From NCBI GenBank assembly GCA_964563925.1, contig CAZLZD010000003.1, positions 1 to 64,000 on the forward strand: DNA of 64,000 nt, written 5' to 3'. How positions within the stretch are numbered: position 1 is the first letter of the stretch; each line of letters starts with the position of its first letter. Below are positions 7,531 through 17,065 of this stretch, in pieces. The translations under genes were made by a program, and so were the position numbers. Source of the stretch: JAUILA01 sp964563925 (GTDB taxonomy: Bacteria; Bacteroidota; Bacteroidia; Cytophagales; Cyclobacteriaceae). A model generated the notes under the pieces. That model was not told where the DNA came from. It searched no databases and worked only from the letters and a program-made list of their open reading frames with translations.

Positions 7531-10030
7531 AAACGGGTTTGTGATCTTCCTTTTACTTGTCCTTTCCCCGTCTCTGCGGGCACAGGACGAGGACCGTATG
7601 GATTTACGAAATGTGCTCAGGCAGCTGGAAGTCCGCTTTAACGTTTCCTTTACTTATGCTGATGAAAACATTCGGGGGCGAACCGTTAGTGGTGTGGACT
7701 ATAATTCGCCGCTGGCGGATATTCTCCGGAAGCTTCAGGATCAGACAGGCCTGGTTTTCCGCCGGCTCAATGAGCGGTTCATAGCAATCGTACTCCCTGA
7801 CTCCGAAATACGGTCTGTTTGCGGTATTGTCCTGGATGGTCAGACCGGCAGACCCCTGGCGGGCGTAACGGTAACGTCCCCACACTCATTCAGTATAACC
7901 GATTCACTGGGATTCTTCCGCCTGCCGGCGGCTGAGGGGGACAGCCTTGAACTGCGTTCGCTAGGATATCTGACATTGAAGATTCTTGCCCGTCAGGATG
8001 ATTGTCCCCAAGTCAAACTGACACCCGAAGTGCTAACCCTGCGGGAAGTGATCATACGGGATGTGATCACCGTAGGTATAGATCAAACTGCGAAAGGGTC
8101 TGTGGTAGTGGATACCAAACGGCTTGGCATTCTCCCGGGACTTATTGAGCCGGATGTGCTACAGACAGTTCAGGCTTTGCCGGGGATACAGAGTATCAGT
8201 GAGAAAATCTCGGATATAAATATTCGTGGCGGAACGAATGACCAGAATTATGTCTCATGGAACGGGATTAAAATGTATCAGACCGGGCATTTTTTCGGCC
8301 TTATATCGGCATTTAATCCCTACCTCACCGATCAGGTGACCTTTGTACGGAACGGGACCCCGGCCCGGCTGGGTGACGGCGTATCCGGCAGTCTGCTCAT
8401 GGAAACCGACGAAAGGGTGAGCAGGGCCTGGGGCGGATCGGCCGGCGTCAATATGATTTATGCCGATGCCTGGACAAAAATACCCGTGACCGACCAGCTC
8501 TCCGTACAGCTTTCAGGAAGACGCTCCGTAACGGACCTTGTTACGACCCCCACCTACGAAAAATATTATGACCGGATTTTTACCAATACGGAGGTGGAAG
8601 AAGCATCCCGGGCGGGCACTGATGCGACGGACAGGGAGGAGGATTTTTATTTCTACGATGTAAGCGCAATTGTCCTGTATGAACCTGGCGATCGGGATAA
8701 ACTTCGCCTGAGCCTGCTTCAGGTCTATAATGATATTTCCTACGATGAATCAGGCCAGAGAAACGGGATCACAGAAGAGAAAACGAGTACGCTTTCCCAG
8801 CAGACTTCCGGGGGCGGACTGCAGTGGAAACGGGCCTGGTCAGGCAGGCTGTCTTCCGAAATGGAGGCGACCTGGTCTTCCTATAAGCTCGAGGCGGTCA
8901 ATCAGGATATTGTTAATGAGCAGCGCCTCCTGCAGGAGAATAGTGTACTGGAATATTTTGTCCACACCGGACTTGGTTACCGGCTGCTGCCTCGCACCCT
9001 GGTTTCCGCGGGGTACCAGTTACGCGAAACCGGGATCACCAATTTTGATGAACTGAACAATCCCTTATTCGTCAGGCGCATAAAGGAGGTGGTCAGAACC
9101 CACGCCGGCTATGCCTCATTCTCCTGGCAATCGCAAGACAACACCCTGCGTGCCGAAGGGGGAGTCAGGACCAATTACTACGAAAAGTTAAAGGAATTGA
9201 CATTTGAGCCGCGGTTATCCCTGTACAAATCGTTGCCGTTGAATTTCGCCGTACAGGTACAGGGAGAGATGAAAAGCCAGGTAACTACGCAGGTAATTGA
9301 CTTTCAGCGGGACTTTCTGGGCGTGGAAAAAAGACGGTGGCTTCTTGCCAATGGAGCGGATGTTCCCGTGATCAAAAGCCGGCAGGTATCGGCCGGGATC
9401 ATGTATCAGCCCGAAGGATTGCTAGTCTCTGCGGATATTTACCTGAAACAAGTGGATGGGATTACCACTTCAAGCCAGGGTTTTGTCAACCAGTTTGCCA
9501 GGATCCGCACGGCCGGGAACTACCGAAGCCGTGGAGTGGATGTGTTGATCAGGCGTAAATTTCTTTACCGGATGAATACCTGGTTAAGCTATTCCTACAT
9601 GGAGAATGACTATGAATTCGAATCACTGATACCTTCTGAGTTCCCTTCAAATCTGGACATCCGGCATTCACTTTCTTTCGGCATGACCTATCAGGGTCGT
9701 AAGCTGGAGGTTTCCACCGGGATAAACTGGCACAGCGGGATGCCGTTTACCCTGGCCGAAGGGGTGGATAACGCCGGAATTTCCATCGTATACGGTCCCC
9801 CAAACCAGGAGCGTCTCAAAGACTACTATCGCCTGGACGTCAGTGCCCGCTACAACTTCAGGCTGTCAGAAACCGTAAAGGTACAAGTTGGGGCAGCCGT
9901 CTGGAACCTGACCAATACGTCCAATCAGCTGGCGGCCTTTTACCGGATCGGTCCGGACGGACAACCTGCACGGTTCAATGAATATGCGCTCGGGCTTACG
10001 CCAAACCTTCTCCTGCGAATCAGCTTTTGA
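7517..10030 (+). CDS. TonB-dependent receptor with STN signalling and carboxypeptidase-regulatory-like domains
   Basis: This is an 837-residue outer-membrane receptor. From the GTG start at 7517 there is a clear signal peptide (residues 1-22, ending SLRAQ). Then come a secretin/TonB short N-terminal (STN) domain (about 28-95), a CarboxypepD_reg-like beta-sandwich (about 97-175, GIVLDGQTGRPLAGVTV), a plug domain (about 195-300, with INIRGGTNDQNYVSWNGIKM) and a 22-strand barrel ending in LLLRISF, with the usual terminal aromatic residue. The STN domain marks it as a FecA-type transducer that signals through the upstream FecR to the ECF sigma factor. No SusD partner is next to it, so a glycan role is not implied; the ligand is unknown. 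It is short compared with SusC receptors. Confidence 0.93.
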   Translation: MRHLKNGFVIFLLLVLSPSLRAQDEDRMDLRNVLRQLEVRFNVSFTYADENIRGRTVSGVDYNSPLADILRKLQDQTGLVFRRLNERFIAIVLPDSEIRSVCGIVLDGQTGRPLAGVTVTSPHSFSITDSLGFFRLPAAEGDSLELRSLGYLTLKILARQDDCPQVKLTPEVLTLREVIIRDVITVGIDQTAKGSVVVDTKRLGILPGLIEPDVLQTVQALPGIQSISEKISDINIRGGTNDQNYVSWNGIKMYQTGHFFGLISAFNPYLTDQVTFVRNGTPARLGDGVSGSLLMETDERVSRAWGGSAGVNMIYADAWTKIPVTDQLSVQLSGRRSVTDLVTTPTYEKYYDRIFTNTEVEEASRAGTDATDREEDFYFYDVSAIVLYEPGDRDKLRLSLLQVYNDISYDESGQRNGITEEKTSTLSQQTSGGGLQWKRAWSGRLSSEMEATWSSYKLEAVNQDIVNEQRLLQENSVLEYFVHTGLGYRLLPRTLVSAGYQLRETGITNFDELNNPLFVRRIKEVVRTHAGYASFSWQSQDNTLRAEGGVRTNYYEKLKELTFEPRLSLYKSLPLNFAVQVQGEMKSQVTTQVIDFQRDFLGVEKRRWLLANGADVPVIKSRQVSAGIMYQPEGLLVSADIYLKQVDGITTSSQGFVNQFARIRTAGNYRSRGVDVLIRRKFLYRMNTWLSYSYMENDYEFESLIPSEFPSNLDIRHSLSFGMTYQGRKLEVSTGINWHSGMPFTLAEGVDNAGISIVYGPPNQERLKDYYRLDVSARYNFRLSETVKVQVGAAVWNLTNTSNQLAAFYRIGPDGQPARFNEYALGLTPNLLLRISF

Positions 10031-10103
10031 CCTGAGCACCGTCTTCGGCTTCCCCGGTCTGAAAAAGATTTGATCATCAGGGTTACAAAATTTTCATATA
10101 TAG

Positions 10104-10115
10104 TATGCATGCATA
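10104..10115. promoter_or_regulatory. Perfect 12-bp palindrome, candidate MarR operator
   Basis: TATGCATGCATA is a perfect palindrome 25 bp upstream of the marR ATG, just in front of the -7 element at 10126-10133. The related AT-rich sequences ACAAAATTTT (10085-10094) and ACAAATTTTGT (10116-10126, an odd palindrome) flank it. MarR regulators usually bind such palindromes near their own promoter, so autoregulation of the whole fad operon is likely but not proven. Confidence 0.55.
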
Positions 10116-10125
10116 ACAAATTTTG

Positions 10126-10133
10126 TATATTTG
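10126..10133 (+). promoter_or_regulatory. -7 promoter element of marR-fadNAE
   Basis: TATATTTG matches the Bacteroidota housekeeping -7 consensus TAnnTTTG exactly. It ends 7 nt before the marR ATG, which predicts a leaderless or nearly leaderless transcript. A convincing -33 TTG is not obvious. Confidence 0.6.
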
Positions 10134-10140
10134 TTAGGCT

Positions 10141-10578
10141 ATGAAAAGGGAGGAGACGGTCGACCATAACATCAAAACTGCCTGGCATGCGATTGCACGC
10201 ATGTACAACCAGCAGGCATCCAAGCAGGACATCACCACTTCGATTGGTTTTGTACTGCTTAACATAAGTTCCCGCGACGGAACGCCGGCGACCAAAATCG
10301 CTCCGCTCATGGGCCTGGAAGCGAGGAGCCTGACCAGGGTTTTAAAGAACATGGAAACAAAAGGGCTCATTTATCGTCGGCCGGACGCACACGACAGACG
10401 ATCGGTGCGGATATTCCTGACCGACAAGGGCAAGCAGAAGAAAGAGATCAGCCGGAAGACCGTGCTGAAATTCAATGAGAAAGTTCGCCAGGAAATTTCA
10501 TCCGAAGACCTGGAAACTTTTTTCAATGTAATCAGCCAGGTCAACCGGATCATAGAAACAAATAACATATACGATTAA
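10141..10578 (+). CDS. MarR-family transcriptional regulator
   Basis: This 145-residue winged-helix regulator has the recognition region TKIAPLMGLEARSLTRVLKN (about residues 45-64) and the diagnostic wing DAHDRRSVRIFLTDKGK (about residues 82-98), followed by the C-terminal dimerisation helix. MarR proteins are dimeric, often ligand-responsive repressors. Here the gene heads a four-gene beta-oxidation operon, 12 nt before fadN, so an acyl-CoA or fatty acid is the plausible effector (inference). In Bacillus subtilis the comparable fadNAE set is controlled by the TetR-family protein FadR, so a different regulator type has been placed in front of it here. The palindrome at 10104-10115 is the candidate operator. 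Confidence 0.92.
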   Translation: MKREETVDHNIKTAWHAIARMYNQQASKQDITTSIGFVLLNISSRDGTPATKIAPLMGLEARSLTRVLKNMETKGLIYRRPDAHDRRSVRIFLTDKGKQKKEISRKTVLKFNEKVRQEISSEDLETFFNVISQVNRIIETNNIYD

Positions 10579-10590
10579 TCCATTCAACCA

Positions 10591-12990
10591 ATGAACAGAA
10601 ACATCACTAAAGTGGCGGTATTGGGATCGGGCATCATGGGATCCAGGATTGCCTGTCATTTTGCCAATATCGGGGTGAAAGTAGTATTGCTGGATATTGT
10701 CCCGCGGGAATTAACCGAGGACGAAAAGAAAAAAGGCCTTACCCTGGAAGACCGGCAGGTGCGGAACCGAATCGTCAACTCATCGTTTGAGACGGCGATA
10801 AAATCAAAACCAGCCGCGTTGTATCATCCTGATTACGCCAGTCGTGTTACGCTCGGCAATTTCGAGGATGACATGGAAAAAATTACCTCCTGCGACTGGG
10901 TCATGGAAGTTGTGGTGGAAAACCTCAAGATCAAAAAGCTGGTCTTTGACCAGGTAGAGGAGCACCGGAAGGAAGGAACCCTTATAACTTCCAACACCTC
11001 AGGAATCCCGATCCACCTTATGCTGGACGGAAGATCGGAGGATTTCAAAAAGCATTTTTGCGGAACTCACTTCTTCAATCCTCCCCGCTACCTGCAGTTA
11101 CTGGAGATCATACCCACACCTGAAACCGACCAGGATGTGGTGGACTTCCTTATGAAATACGGCGATTTGTACCTTGGAAAGACGACGGTATTATGCAAGG
11201 ACACCCCGGCGTTTATTGCCAACCGCGTGGGGATCTACGCCATTCTCAAGGTGATTGACACCATGCAGAAACTGGATCTTAATGTGGACGAGGTGGATAA
11301 GCTGACGGGTCCGGTGATAGGCCGGCCAAAATCGGCCACCTTCCGTACCTCGGATGTGGTGGGTCTGGATACCCTGATCAAGGTGGCCAACGGATTGTAC
11401 GAAAACCTTCCGGATGACGAAGGGCGGGAGACGTTCAAGTTACCGGACGTGGTTTCGCAACTGGAGGAAAAGAACTGGCTGGGTGACAAAACCGGACAGG
11501 GTTTTTATAAAAAGACCAAGAAGGACGGGAAGACCGAAATCCTTACGCTCAACCTCAAGACGCTTGAATATGAGCCCAAGCAGCGTCCTAAATTTGCCAC
11601 ACTGGAGATGACTAAACCGGTGGATGATCTGAAGGAGCGTTTTCCGATGCTGCTTTCGGGTAAAGACAAGGCCGGGGAATTTTACCGGGATTCATTCTAC
11701 GCACTCTTCCAGTATGTGTCGAACCGCATTCCGGAAATTGCTGACGAACTTTACAAGATCGATGATGCGATATGTGCCGGATTCGGCTGGGAGATCGGAC
11801 CCTTTGAAACCTGGGATACCCTGGGTGTCAAAAAGACGGTGGAAAAGATGGAATCGATGGGCTACAAACCCAATAAGTGGGTGAAAGATATGCTGGATGC
11901 CGGTATCGACTCATTTTATACCGCCCCCAAAGGCGTACGACACTATTATGACATCCCTGAGGGCAATTATAAGGCGGTTCCCGGCGCAGATGAATTCATC
12001 ATTCTGGACAACCTGCGGGAAAATGCAGTGGTTTGGAAAAACGCCGGTACCACCATATTTGACCTTGGTGATGGTGTGATCAACGTGGAGTTCCATACTA
12101 AAATGAATACCCTGGGCGGAGAAGTTGTAGCCGGAATGAATAAGGCTTTTGACCTGGCGGAGAATGAATACCGCGGCCTGGTAATTGGCAACCAGGGAGC
12201 CCAGTTTTCGGCGGGAGCCAACCTGGGCATGATCTTCATGTACGCCGTCGAACAGGAATTCGATGAAATCGATTTCATGATAAGGCACTTTCAGAACACC
12301 ATGATGCGTGTGCGCTATTCTTCCGTACCGGTAGTGGTAGCCCCGCACGGACTCACCCTGGGCGGAGGTTGCGAAATGACAATGCATGCCGACCTTGTGC
12401 AGGCAGCCGCAGAAACCTATATCGGCCTGGTGGAAGTTGGAGTCGGACTTATTCCCGGTGGTGGCGGTACCAAGGAGATGACCAAGCGGGTATCTGATTC
12501 ACTGCAGGAAGGTGACGTCGAGCTGAATGCCCTGCAAAATGCCTTTATGAATATTGCCACCGCCAAAGTGGCGACGTCTGCCGCTGAAGCCCGTGACATG
12601 CATATTCTTCGTTCTTCCGACCGTATCAGTGTCAATAAGAACCGGCAGCTGGCTGATGCAAAATCGGCGGTGATCGAATTGGCGGAGGCCGGTTATACAC
12701 AGCCGATCCAGGCGACGGATATAAAGGTCCAGGGACAAACCGGGATGGCGCTGTTCATGGCCGGGGTGAACGGTATGCGCATGGGGAATTATATTTCCGA
12801 CCATGACGTGAAGATTGCCAATAAAATCGCGTATGTCATGTGCGGGGGTGATTTGTCCTATCCGCAGGAAGTTTCCGAACAATATCTGCTGGAACTTGAG
12901 CGCAAGGAGTTCTTATCTCTGACCGGTGAAAAGAAAACAGTCGAACGCATGCAGTCTATTCTTAAAGGAGGAAAACCACTTCGTAACTAA
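10591..12990 (+). CDS. fadN: 3-hydroxyacyl-CoA dehydrogenase / enoyl-CoA hydratase (FadN type)
   Basis: This 799-residue bifunctional beta-oxidation enzyme starts with a Rossmann domain (VAVLGSGIMGSRIACHFAN, residues 7-25). The dehydrogenase catalytic region contains GTHFFNPPRYLQ with the active-site His. The C-terminal third is a crotonase-fold hydratase with the oxyanion-hole segment GAQFSAGANLG and GLTLGGGCEM...VEVGVGLIPGGGG. The dehydrogenase-first order is the reverse of E. coli FadB and matches FadN of Bacillus subtilis in order and size. It would hydrate enoyl-CoA and oxidise the resulting 3-hydroxyacyl-CoA with NAD. It is followed after 18 nt by the thiolase, giving the order fadN-fadA-fadE. 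Confidence 0.93.
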   Translation: MNRNITKVAVLGSGIMGSRIACHFANIGVKVVLLDIVPRELTEDEKKKGLTLEDRQVRNRIVNSSFETAIKSKPAALYHPDYASRVTLGNFEDDMEKITSCDWVMEVVVENLKIKKLVFDQVEEHRKEGTLITSNTSGIPIHLMLDGRSEDFKKHFCGTHFFNPPRYLQLLEIIPTPETDQDVVDFLMKYGDLYLGKTTVLCKDTPAFIANRVGIYAILKVIDTMQKLDLNVDEVDKLTGPVIGRPKSATFRTSDVVGLDTLIKVANGLYENLPDDEGRETFKLPDVVSQLEEKNWLGDKTGQGFYKKTKKDGKTEILTLNLKTLEYEPKQRPKFATLEMTKPVDDLKERFPMLLSGKDKAGEFYRDSFYALFQYVSNRIPEIADELYKIDDAICAGFGWEIGPFETWDTLGVKKTVEKMESMGYKPNKWVKDMLDAGIDSFYTAPKGVRHYYDIPEGNYKAVPGADEFIILDNLRENAVVWKNAGTTIFDLGDGVINVEFHTKMNTLGGEVVAGMNKAFDLAENEYRGLVIGNQGAQFSAGANLGMIFMYAVEQEFDEIDFMIRHFQNTMMRVRYSSVPVVVAPHGLTLGGGCEMTMHADLVQAAAETYIGLVEVGVGLIPGGGGTKEMTKRVSDSLQEGDVELNALQNAFMNIATAKVATSAAEARDMHILRSSDRISVNKNRQLADAKSAVIELAEAGYTQPIQATDIKVQGQTGMALFMAGVNGMRMGNYISDHDVKIANKIAYVMCGGDLSYPQEVSEQYLLELERKEFLSLTGEKKTVERMQSILKGGKPLRN

Positions 12991-13008
12991 TCAAGAAATC
13001 AACGAATC

Positions 13009-14181
13009 ATGAATGCATATATAATCAAAGGATACAGAACCGCGGTAGGACGGGCCAAGAAAGGGGGCTTTCGTTTTACCCGACCAGACGACCTTGCCGT
13101 CGATATAATCCAGGAACTGATGAAATCAGTGGAAGGATTATCTAATGATATGGTAGATGATGTCATCGTGGGTAACGCGGTGCAGGAGGCAGAACAGGGC
13201 ATGCAGATGGGACGCATGATCTCACTCATGGCACTGGGCGTGGATACACCGGGAATGGTGATTAACCGGTATTGTGGCAGTGGCCTGGAGGCGATACACC
13301 TGGCTTCCGCGAAAATCAATGCCGGAATGGCGGATGTGATCATTGCCGGTGGTACCGAATCGATGTCACTGGTCCCGGTAATGGGCTGGAAGACCGCATT
13401 GAATTATAAAATCACGTCAGAACATCCCGATTATTATACCAGTATGGGACTGACCGCCGAGCAGATCGCGCAACAATACAAAATTTCACGGGAAGATCAG
13501 GATGAATTTGCCTATCAGTCACACCAGAAGGCTGTTGCTGCCCAGGAAGCCGGTAAATTTGATGACGAGATTATTCCGATTACCGTGAAGGAAACCTATG
13601 TGGATAATGGAAAGAAAAAGACACGGGAATATACCATGGATAAAGACGAAGGCCCGCGTCCGGATACCAGCATGGAAGTCCTGAGCAATCTTCGCCCGGT
13701 TTTCGCGGCAGGAGGTTCGGTGACGGCGGGTAATTCTTCGCCGACCAATGACGGCGCTGCCTTTGTGATTGTTATGTCGGAGCGAAAAATGAAGGAGCTC
13801 GGGCTCGAACCCATTGCCCGCATGGTGAGCTACGCCGTGGCAGGCGTGGAACCCCGTATCATGGGAGTTGGTCCCACCTACGCAGTGCCCAAAGCACTTA
13901 AAAAAGCAGATCTTAAATTGAATGATATCGACCTGATCGAGCTTAATGAGGCCTTCGCAGCCCAGTCACTTTCGGTGATCAGGGATCTTGATATGGATAT
14001 GTCCAAAGTGAATGTAAACGGCGGAGCGATTGCCCTTGGCCACCCGCTGGGAAGCACCGGAGCCCGCCTGTCGATTACCCTGCTGAACGAGATGCGAAGA
14101 AGAAAAGGGAAATACGGAATGGTTACTGCCTGTGTCGGGGGCGGACAGGGAGTGGCCGGCATTTATGAATTTTTAAATTAA
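13009..14181 (+). CDS. fadA: Acetyl-CoA C-acyltransferase (3-ketoacyl-CoA thiolase)
   Basis: This 390-residue thiolase has all catalytic segments: the nucleophilic Cys in NRYCGSGLEAIHLAS (about residues 85-99), ELNEAFAAQSL, the His in GGAIALGHPLGSTGAR, and the second Cys in TACVGGGQG close to the C-terminus. It cleaves 3-ketoacyl-CoA to acetyl-CoA and a shortened acyl-CoA, the final step of the cycle. It is the third gene of the operon, 18 nt after fadN and 32 nt before fadE. The length is typical. A second thiolase of a different subtype is encoded at 40268-41470. Confidence 0.95.
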   Translation: MNAYIIKGYRTAVGRAKKGGFRFTRPDDLAVDIIQELMKSVEGLSNDMVDDVIVGNAVQEAEQGMQMGRMISLMALGVDTPGMVINRYCGSGLEAIHLASAKINAGMADVIIAGGTESMSLVPVMGWKTALNYKITSEHPDYYTSMGLTAEQIAQQYKISREDQDEFAYQSHQKAVAAQEAGKFDDEIIPITVKETYVDNGKKKTREYTMDKDEGPRPDTSMEVLSNLRPVFAAGGSVTAGNSSPTNDGAAFVIVMSERKMKELGLEPIARMVSYAVAGVEPRIMGVGPTYAVPKALKKADLKLNDIDLIELNEAFAAQSLSVIRDLDMDMSKVNVNGGAIALGHPLGSTGARLSITLLNEMRRRKGKYGMVTACVGGGQGVAGIYEFLN

Positions 14182-14213
14182 CCGGAGAATGATCCGCTAA
14201 AAACAATATTAGA

Positions 14214-16043
14214 ATGAGTACTACAGCAACTGAACAATCGAAAGAAGTCAATGCCGGAACAAAATCGGCAATCAAGGGAGGCGAATTTTTAATCCGTGAT
14301 ACGGATGCCTCTGATGTGTTCATTCCTGAAGAATGGTCGGAGGAGCAGAAAATGATCGCCCAGACCTGTCAGGATTTCCTGGACCAGGAGATTTTTCCAA
14401 ATCTGGATGAAATTGACAGTATGGAACACCCGGAACTCATGCCCGGATTGCTCGACAAGGCGGGTCAGCTTGGACTGTTGGGCACCTCGGTACCGGAGAA
14501 ATACGATGGTTTTGGCATGGACTTTAACACCTCCATGCTCGTCGCAGAGGTGCTGGGAGCCGGACATTCGTTCGCTGTTGCCATATCCGCGCACACCGGT
14601 ATAGGCACCTTGCCTATTCTGTATTACGGAAATGAAGAACAGAAAAAGAAGTACCTGCCAAAACTGGCTACGGGTGAATGGAAAGCTGCTTATTGCCTGA
14701 CTGAGCCTGATTCCGGGTCGGATGCCAATTCCGGTAAGACCAAGGCAATCCTCTCAGAGGACGGTAAACACTACGTGGTCAACGGACAAAAAATGTGGAT
14801 TACAAACGGGGGGTTTGCCGATCTGTTCATCGTATTTGCGAAGGTAGATAATGACAAGAACCTCTCCGCCTTTATCGTGGAGAAGGAATTCGGTGGTATT
14901 ACCATGAACGAAGAGGAAAAGAAAATGGGAATCAAGGGGTCCTCGACCCGCCAGATTTTCTTTAACGATTGCAAGGTACCGGTTGAAAACATGCTTTCCG
15001 AAAGGGAGAATGGGTTTAAGATCGCGGTGAATATCCTGAACATTGGCCGGATAAAACTGGGGGCAGCTGCCGTGGGGGCGTGTAAAAAAGTAACTTCCAC
15101 AGCCGTTAATTATGCGAATGAGCGCAAACAATTTGGACAGTCTATCTCCGGATTTGGTGCCATTAAGCATAAGATCGCCCAGATGGCCACCAGGACCTAC
15201 GCCTCAGAGTCGGCACATTACCGGGCGGGCCAGAATATTGATGATGCCTATGATTCGCTGATTCAGCAGGGAATGAAACCGGCCGAAGCACGTCTGAAAT
15301 CAGTGGAAGAGTTTGCCATCGAATGCGCCATTCTCAAGGTGCATGGATCGGAAGTACTTGATTATGTTACCGACGAGGGTGTTCAGATATACGGAGGCAT
15401 GGGGTATTCGGCAGAAGGCCCTATGGACCGTGCGTATCGTGATGCCCGGATAAACCGGATTTTTGAAGGTACCAATGAGATTAACCGGATGCTCTCCATC
15501 GACATGTTGCTGAAACGTGCCATGAAGGGCTCACTTGACCTGATGTCACCGGCGATGGCGGTGCAACAGGAACTGATGTCTATTCCCGATTTCGGCGCGG
15601 AGGAAGAAGAAGGATTATTCTCCAGTGAGAAAAAAGCACTGAGCAACCTTAAAAAAGCAGGATTAATGGTGGCCGGAGCCGCAGTACAAAAATTCATGCA
15701 GAAGCTTGGTGATGAACAGGAAATCCTGATGAACCTGGCCGACATGCTGATCGAAGGATATGTGGCGGAATCTACTATTCTACGTACCGAGAAACTGGCC
15801 GGTATGAAGGGAGAAGATAATGTTAAACCACAGATTGACATGGCACGGATCTATCTCTACGAAGCAGTGGAACGTGCCGCTTCCGCCGGTCGTGAGGCCC
15901 TTTATTCCTTTGCTGAAGGAGATGAACAACGCATGATGCTCATGGGGCTGAAACGGTTTACCAAACTGCAGCCGTTCAACCTCAAGGAAGCACGCCGCCG
16001 TGTGGCCGACCATGTTATCGACAAAAATGAATATCCGTTTTAA
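14214..16043 (+). CDS. fadE: Acyl-CoA dehydrogenase (FadE type)
   Basis: This 609-residue flavoprotein performs the first beta-oxidation step. The standard acyl-CoA dehydrogenase core is present: YCLTEPDSGSDANSGKTKA (FAD/substrate), KMWITNGGFADLFIVFAKV, RKQFGQSISGFGAIKHKIA, and RIFEGTNEINRML near the catalytic region. A C-terminal extension of about 170 residues makes it VLCAD-like and close in size to Bacillus FadE (about 594). The start at 14214 (MSTTATEQ) is the first ATG after the thiolase stop. It is the last gene of the operon; a strong terminator follows 15 nt after the stop. Electrons would go to ETF, which is not encoded in this window. Confidence 0.94.
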   Translation: MSTTATEQSKEVNAGTKSAIKGGEFLIRDTDASDVFIPEEWSEEQKMIAQTCQDFLDQEIFPNLDEIDSMEHPELMPGLLDKAGQLGLLGTSVPEKYDGFGMDFNTSMLVAEVLGAGHSFAVAISAHTGIGTLPILYYGNEEQKKKYLPKLATGEWKAAYCLTEPDSGSDANSGKTKAILSEDGKHYVVNGQKMWITNGGFADLFIVFAKVDNDKNLSAFIVEKEFGGITMNEEEKKMGIKGSSTRQIFFNDCKVPVENMLSERENGFKIAVNILNIGRIKLGAAAVGACKKVTSTAVNYANERKQFGQSISGFGAIKHKIAQMATRTYASESAHYRAGQNIDDAYDSLIQQGMKPAEARLKSVEEFAIECAILKVHGSEVLDYVTDEGVQIYGGMGYSAEGPMDRAYRDARINRIFEGTNEINRMLSIDMLLKRAMKGSLDLMSPAMAVQQELMSIPDFGAEEEEGLFSSEKKALSNLKKAGLMVAGAAVQKFMQKLGDEQEILMNLADMLIEGYVAESTILRTEKLAGMKGEDNVKPQIDMARIYLYEAVERAASAGREALYSFAEGDEQRMMLMGLKRFTKLQPFNLKEARRRVADHVIDKNEYPF

Positions 16044-16058
16044 GAAACAGGAGATGTT

Positions 16059-16098
16059 ACCCTGCAGCTGATGCCGATGTATCGCTGCAGGGTTTTTT
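16059..16098 (+). terminator. Intrinsic terminator of the fad operon
   Basis: A perfect 10-bp stem, ACCCTGCAGC (16059-16068) with GCTGCAGGGT (16084-16093), is followed by a T-run. It ends the marR-fadNAE operon and overlaps by two bases the stop of the convergent lipid kinase gene. Confidence 0.9.
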
Positions 16099-16972
16099 AA
16101 TTAACAAGGATTGAAATTTTACGGGGATGAATGATGACCTCCACATCATTAAATTCTCCCACGGGTTCGCCATCAACCTGTAGTGTTTCCGGTTTACGGG
16201 AACACACCTGCACATTGTTGGTGGAGTGAATTTTCACATATTTACTCTTCTTCAGGCTTCCTGTGAAAAACCGGAGCATAATACCAAATAAGGCATACCA
16301 TGGATAGGGTCTGAAAATACACACCTCAAAGAAACCATCGTCGAGCTGTCCGTCAGGGTTCACCACCGCACCGGTTCCGTACTTCCTGGCATTGGCAAAA
16401 GTGACCATCTGGGCCCGCCTGGAAAACGTCTGATCGTCCATCATAAAATAATAACGCATGGATTCCTGGGTAAGCAATGTGCGTACAAATTGGCGGGCAT
16501 AGCCCAGCTTCCCACGCTTTCCTGCCTGTTCAAAACGCTTGATAAGCTTGGCATTAAACCCAAGGTCGGAAAGATGCAGGGAAAGGTATTTTTCATTGAT
16601 CAGCAAAACATCCAATTCACGCTTACGGCCCCTTTCGATAATGCGAAGGGCCGTCCGGATATTCTCAGGGATTCCTAATTCCGTGGCCAGGCCATTGGCC
16701 GATCCAAGGGGCAGGATACCCATAGAAATATCCTTGCGGATCAAAACACTGGCAATCATGTTTATGGTGCCGTCCCCGCCACAGGCTACCACCTCATCCG
16801 GGCTGACGTCCTCTATCTTCTCTGCTATTTTATCCTTATCGTTTTCCCCGGTAGTTTCGATATATTCAACCCGTATGTCGTGCGGCTCAAAAAAGGAAGA
16901 GATATCGGATCTCAGCGTTTTCTTGTTGATACCTCCGGAAATCGGGTTGATTACAAATAAAATTGTCCGCAT
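16097..16972 (-). CDS. Diacylglycerol/lipid kinase family protein (YegS/DgkB-like)
   Basis: This 291-residue protein of the DAGK_cat family has the N-terminal nucleotide-binding start FVINPISGGINKK and the signature CGGDGTIN (about residues 63-70), followed by GILPLGSANGLATELGIP. The C-terminal half is the beta-rich YegS-type domain (FEVCIFRPYPW; VQVDGEPVGE). These soluble enzymes phosphorylate diacylglycerol or related lipids at the membrane surface to give phosphatidic acid or similar products. It is divergent from an App1-type phosphatase gene 93 nt away. The exact lipid substrate cannot be told from sequence. Confidence 0.9.
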   Translation of the reverse strand: MRTILFVINPISGGINKKTLRSDISSFFEPHDIRVEYIETTGENDKDKIAEKIEDVSPDEVVACGGDGTINMIASVLIRKDISMGILPLGSANGLATELGIPENIRTALRIIERGRKRELDVLLINEKYLSLHLSDLGFNAKLIKRFEQAGKRGKLGYARQFVRTLLTQESMRYYFMMDDQTFSRRAQMVTFANARKYGTGAVVNPDGQLDDGFFEVCIFRPYPWYALFGIMLRFFTGSLKKSKYVKIHSTNNVQVCSRKPETLQVDGEPVGEFNDVEVIIHPRKISILVN

Positions 16973-17065
16973 ATAAGTTAAATTCGAACAATGATCGATG
17001 ACACTAAGTTTAAAAACTAGAAAGCTATCTACAAATTAGTCAGAAAACCGGTCAAGTCCCTCCTT

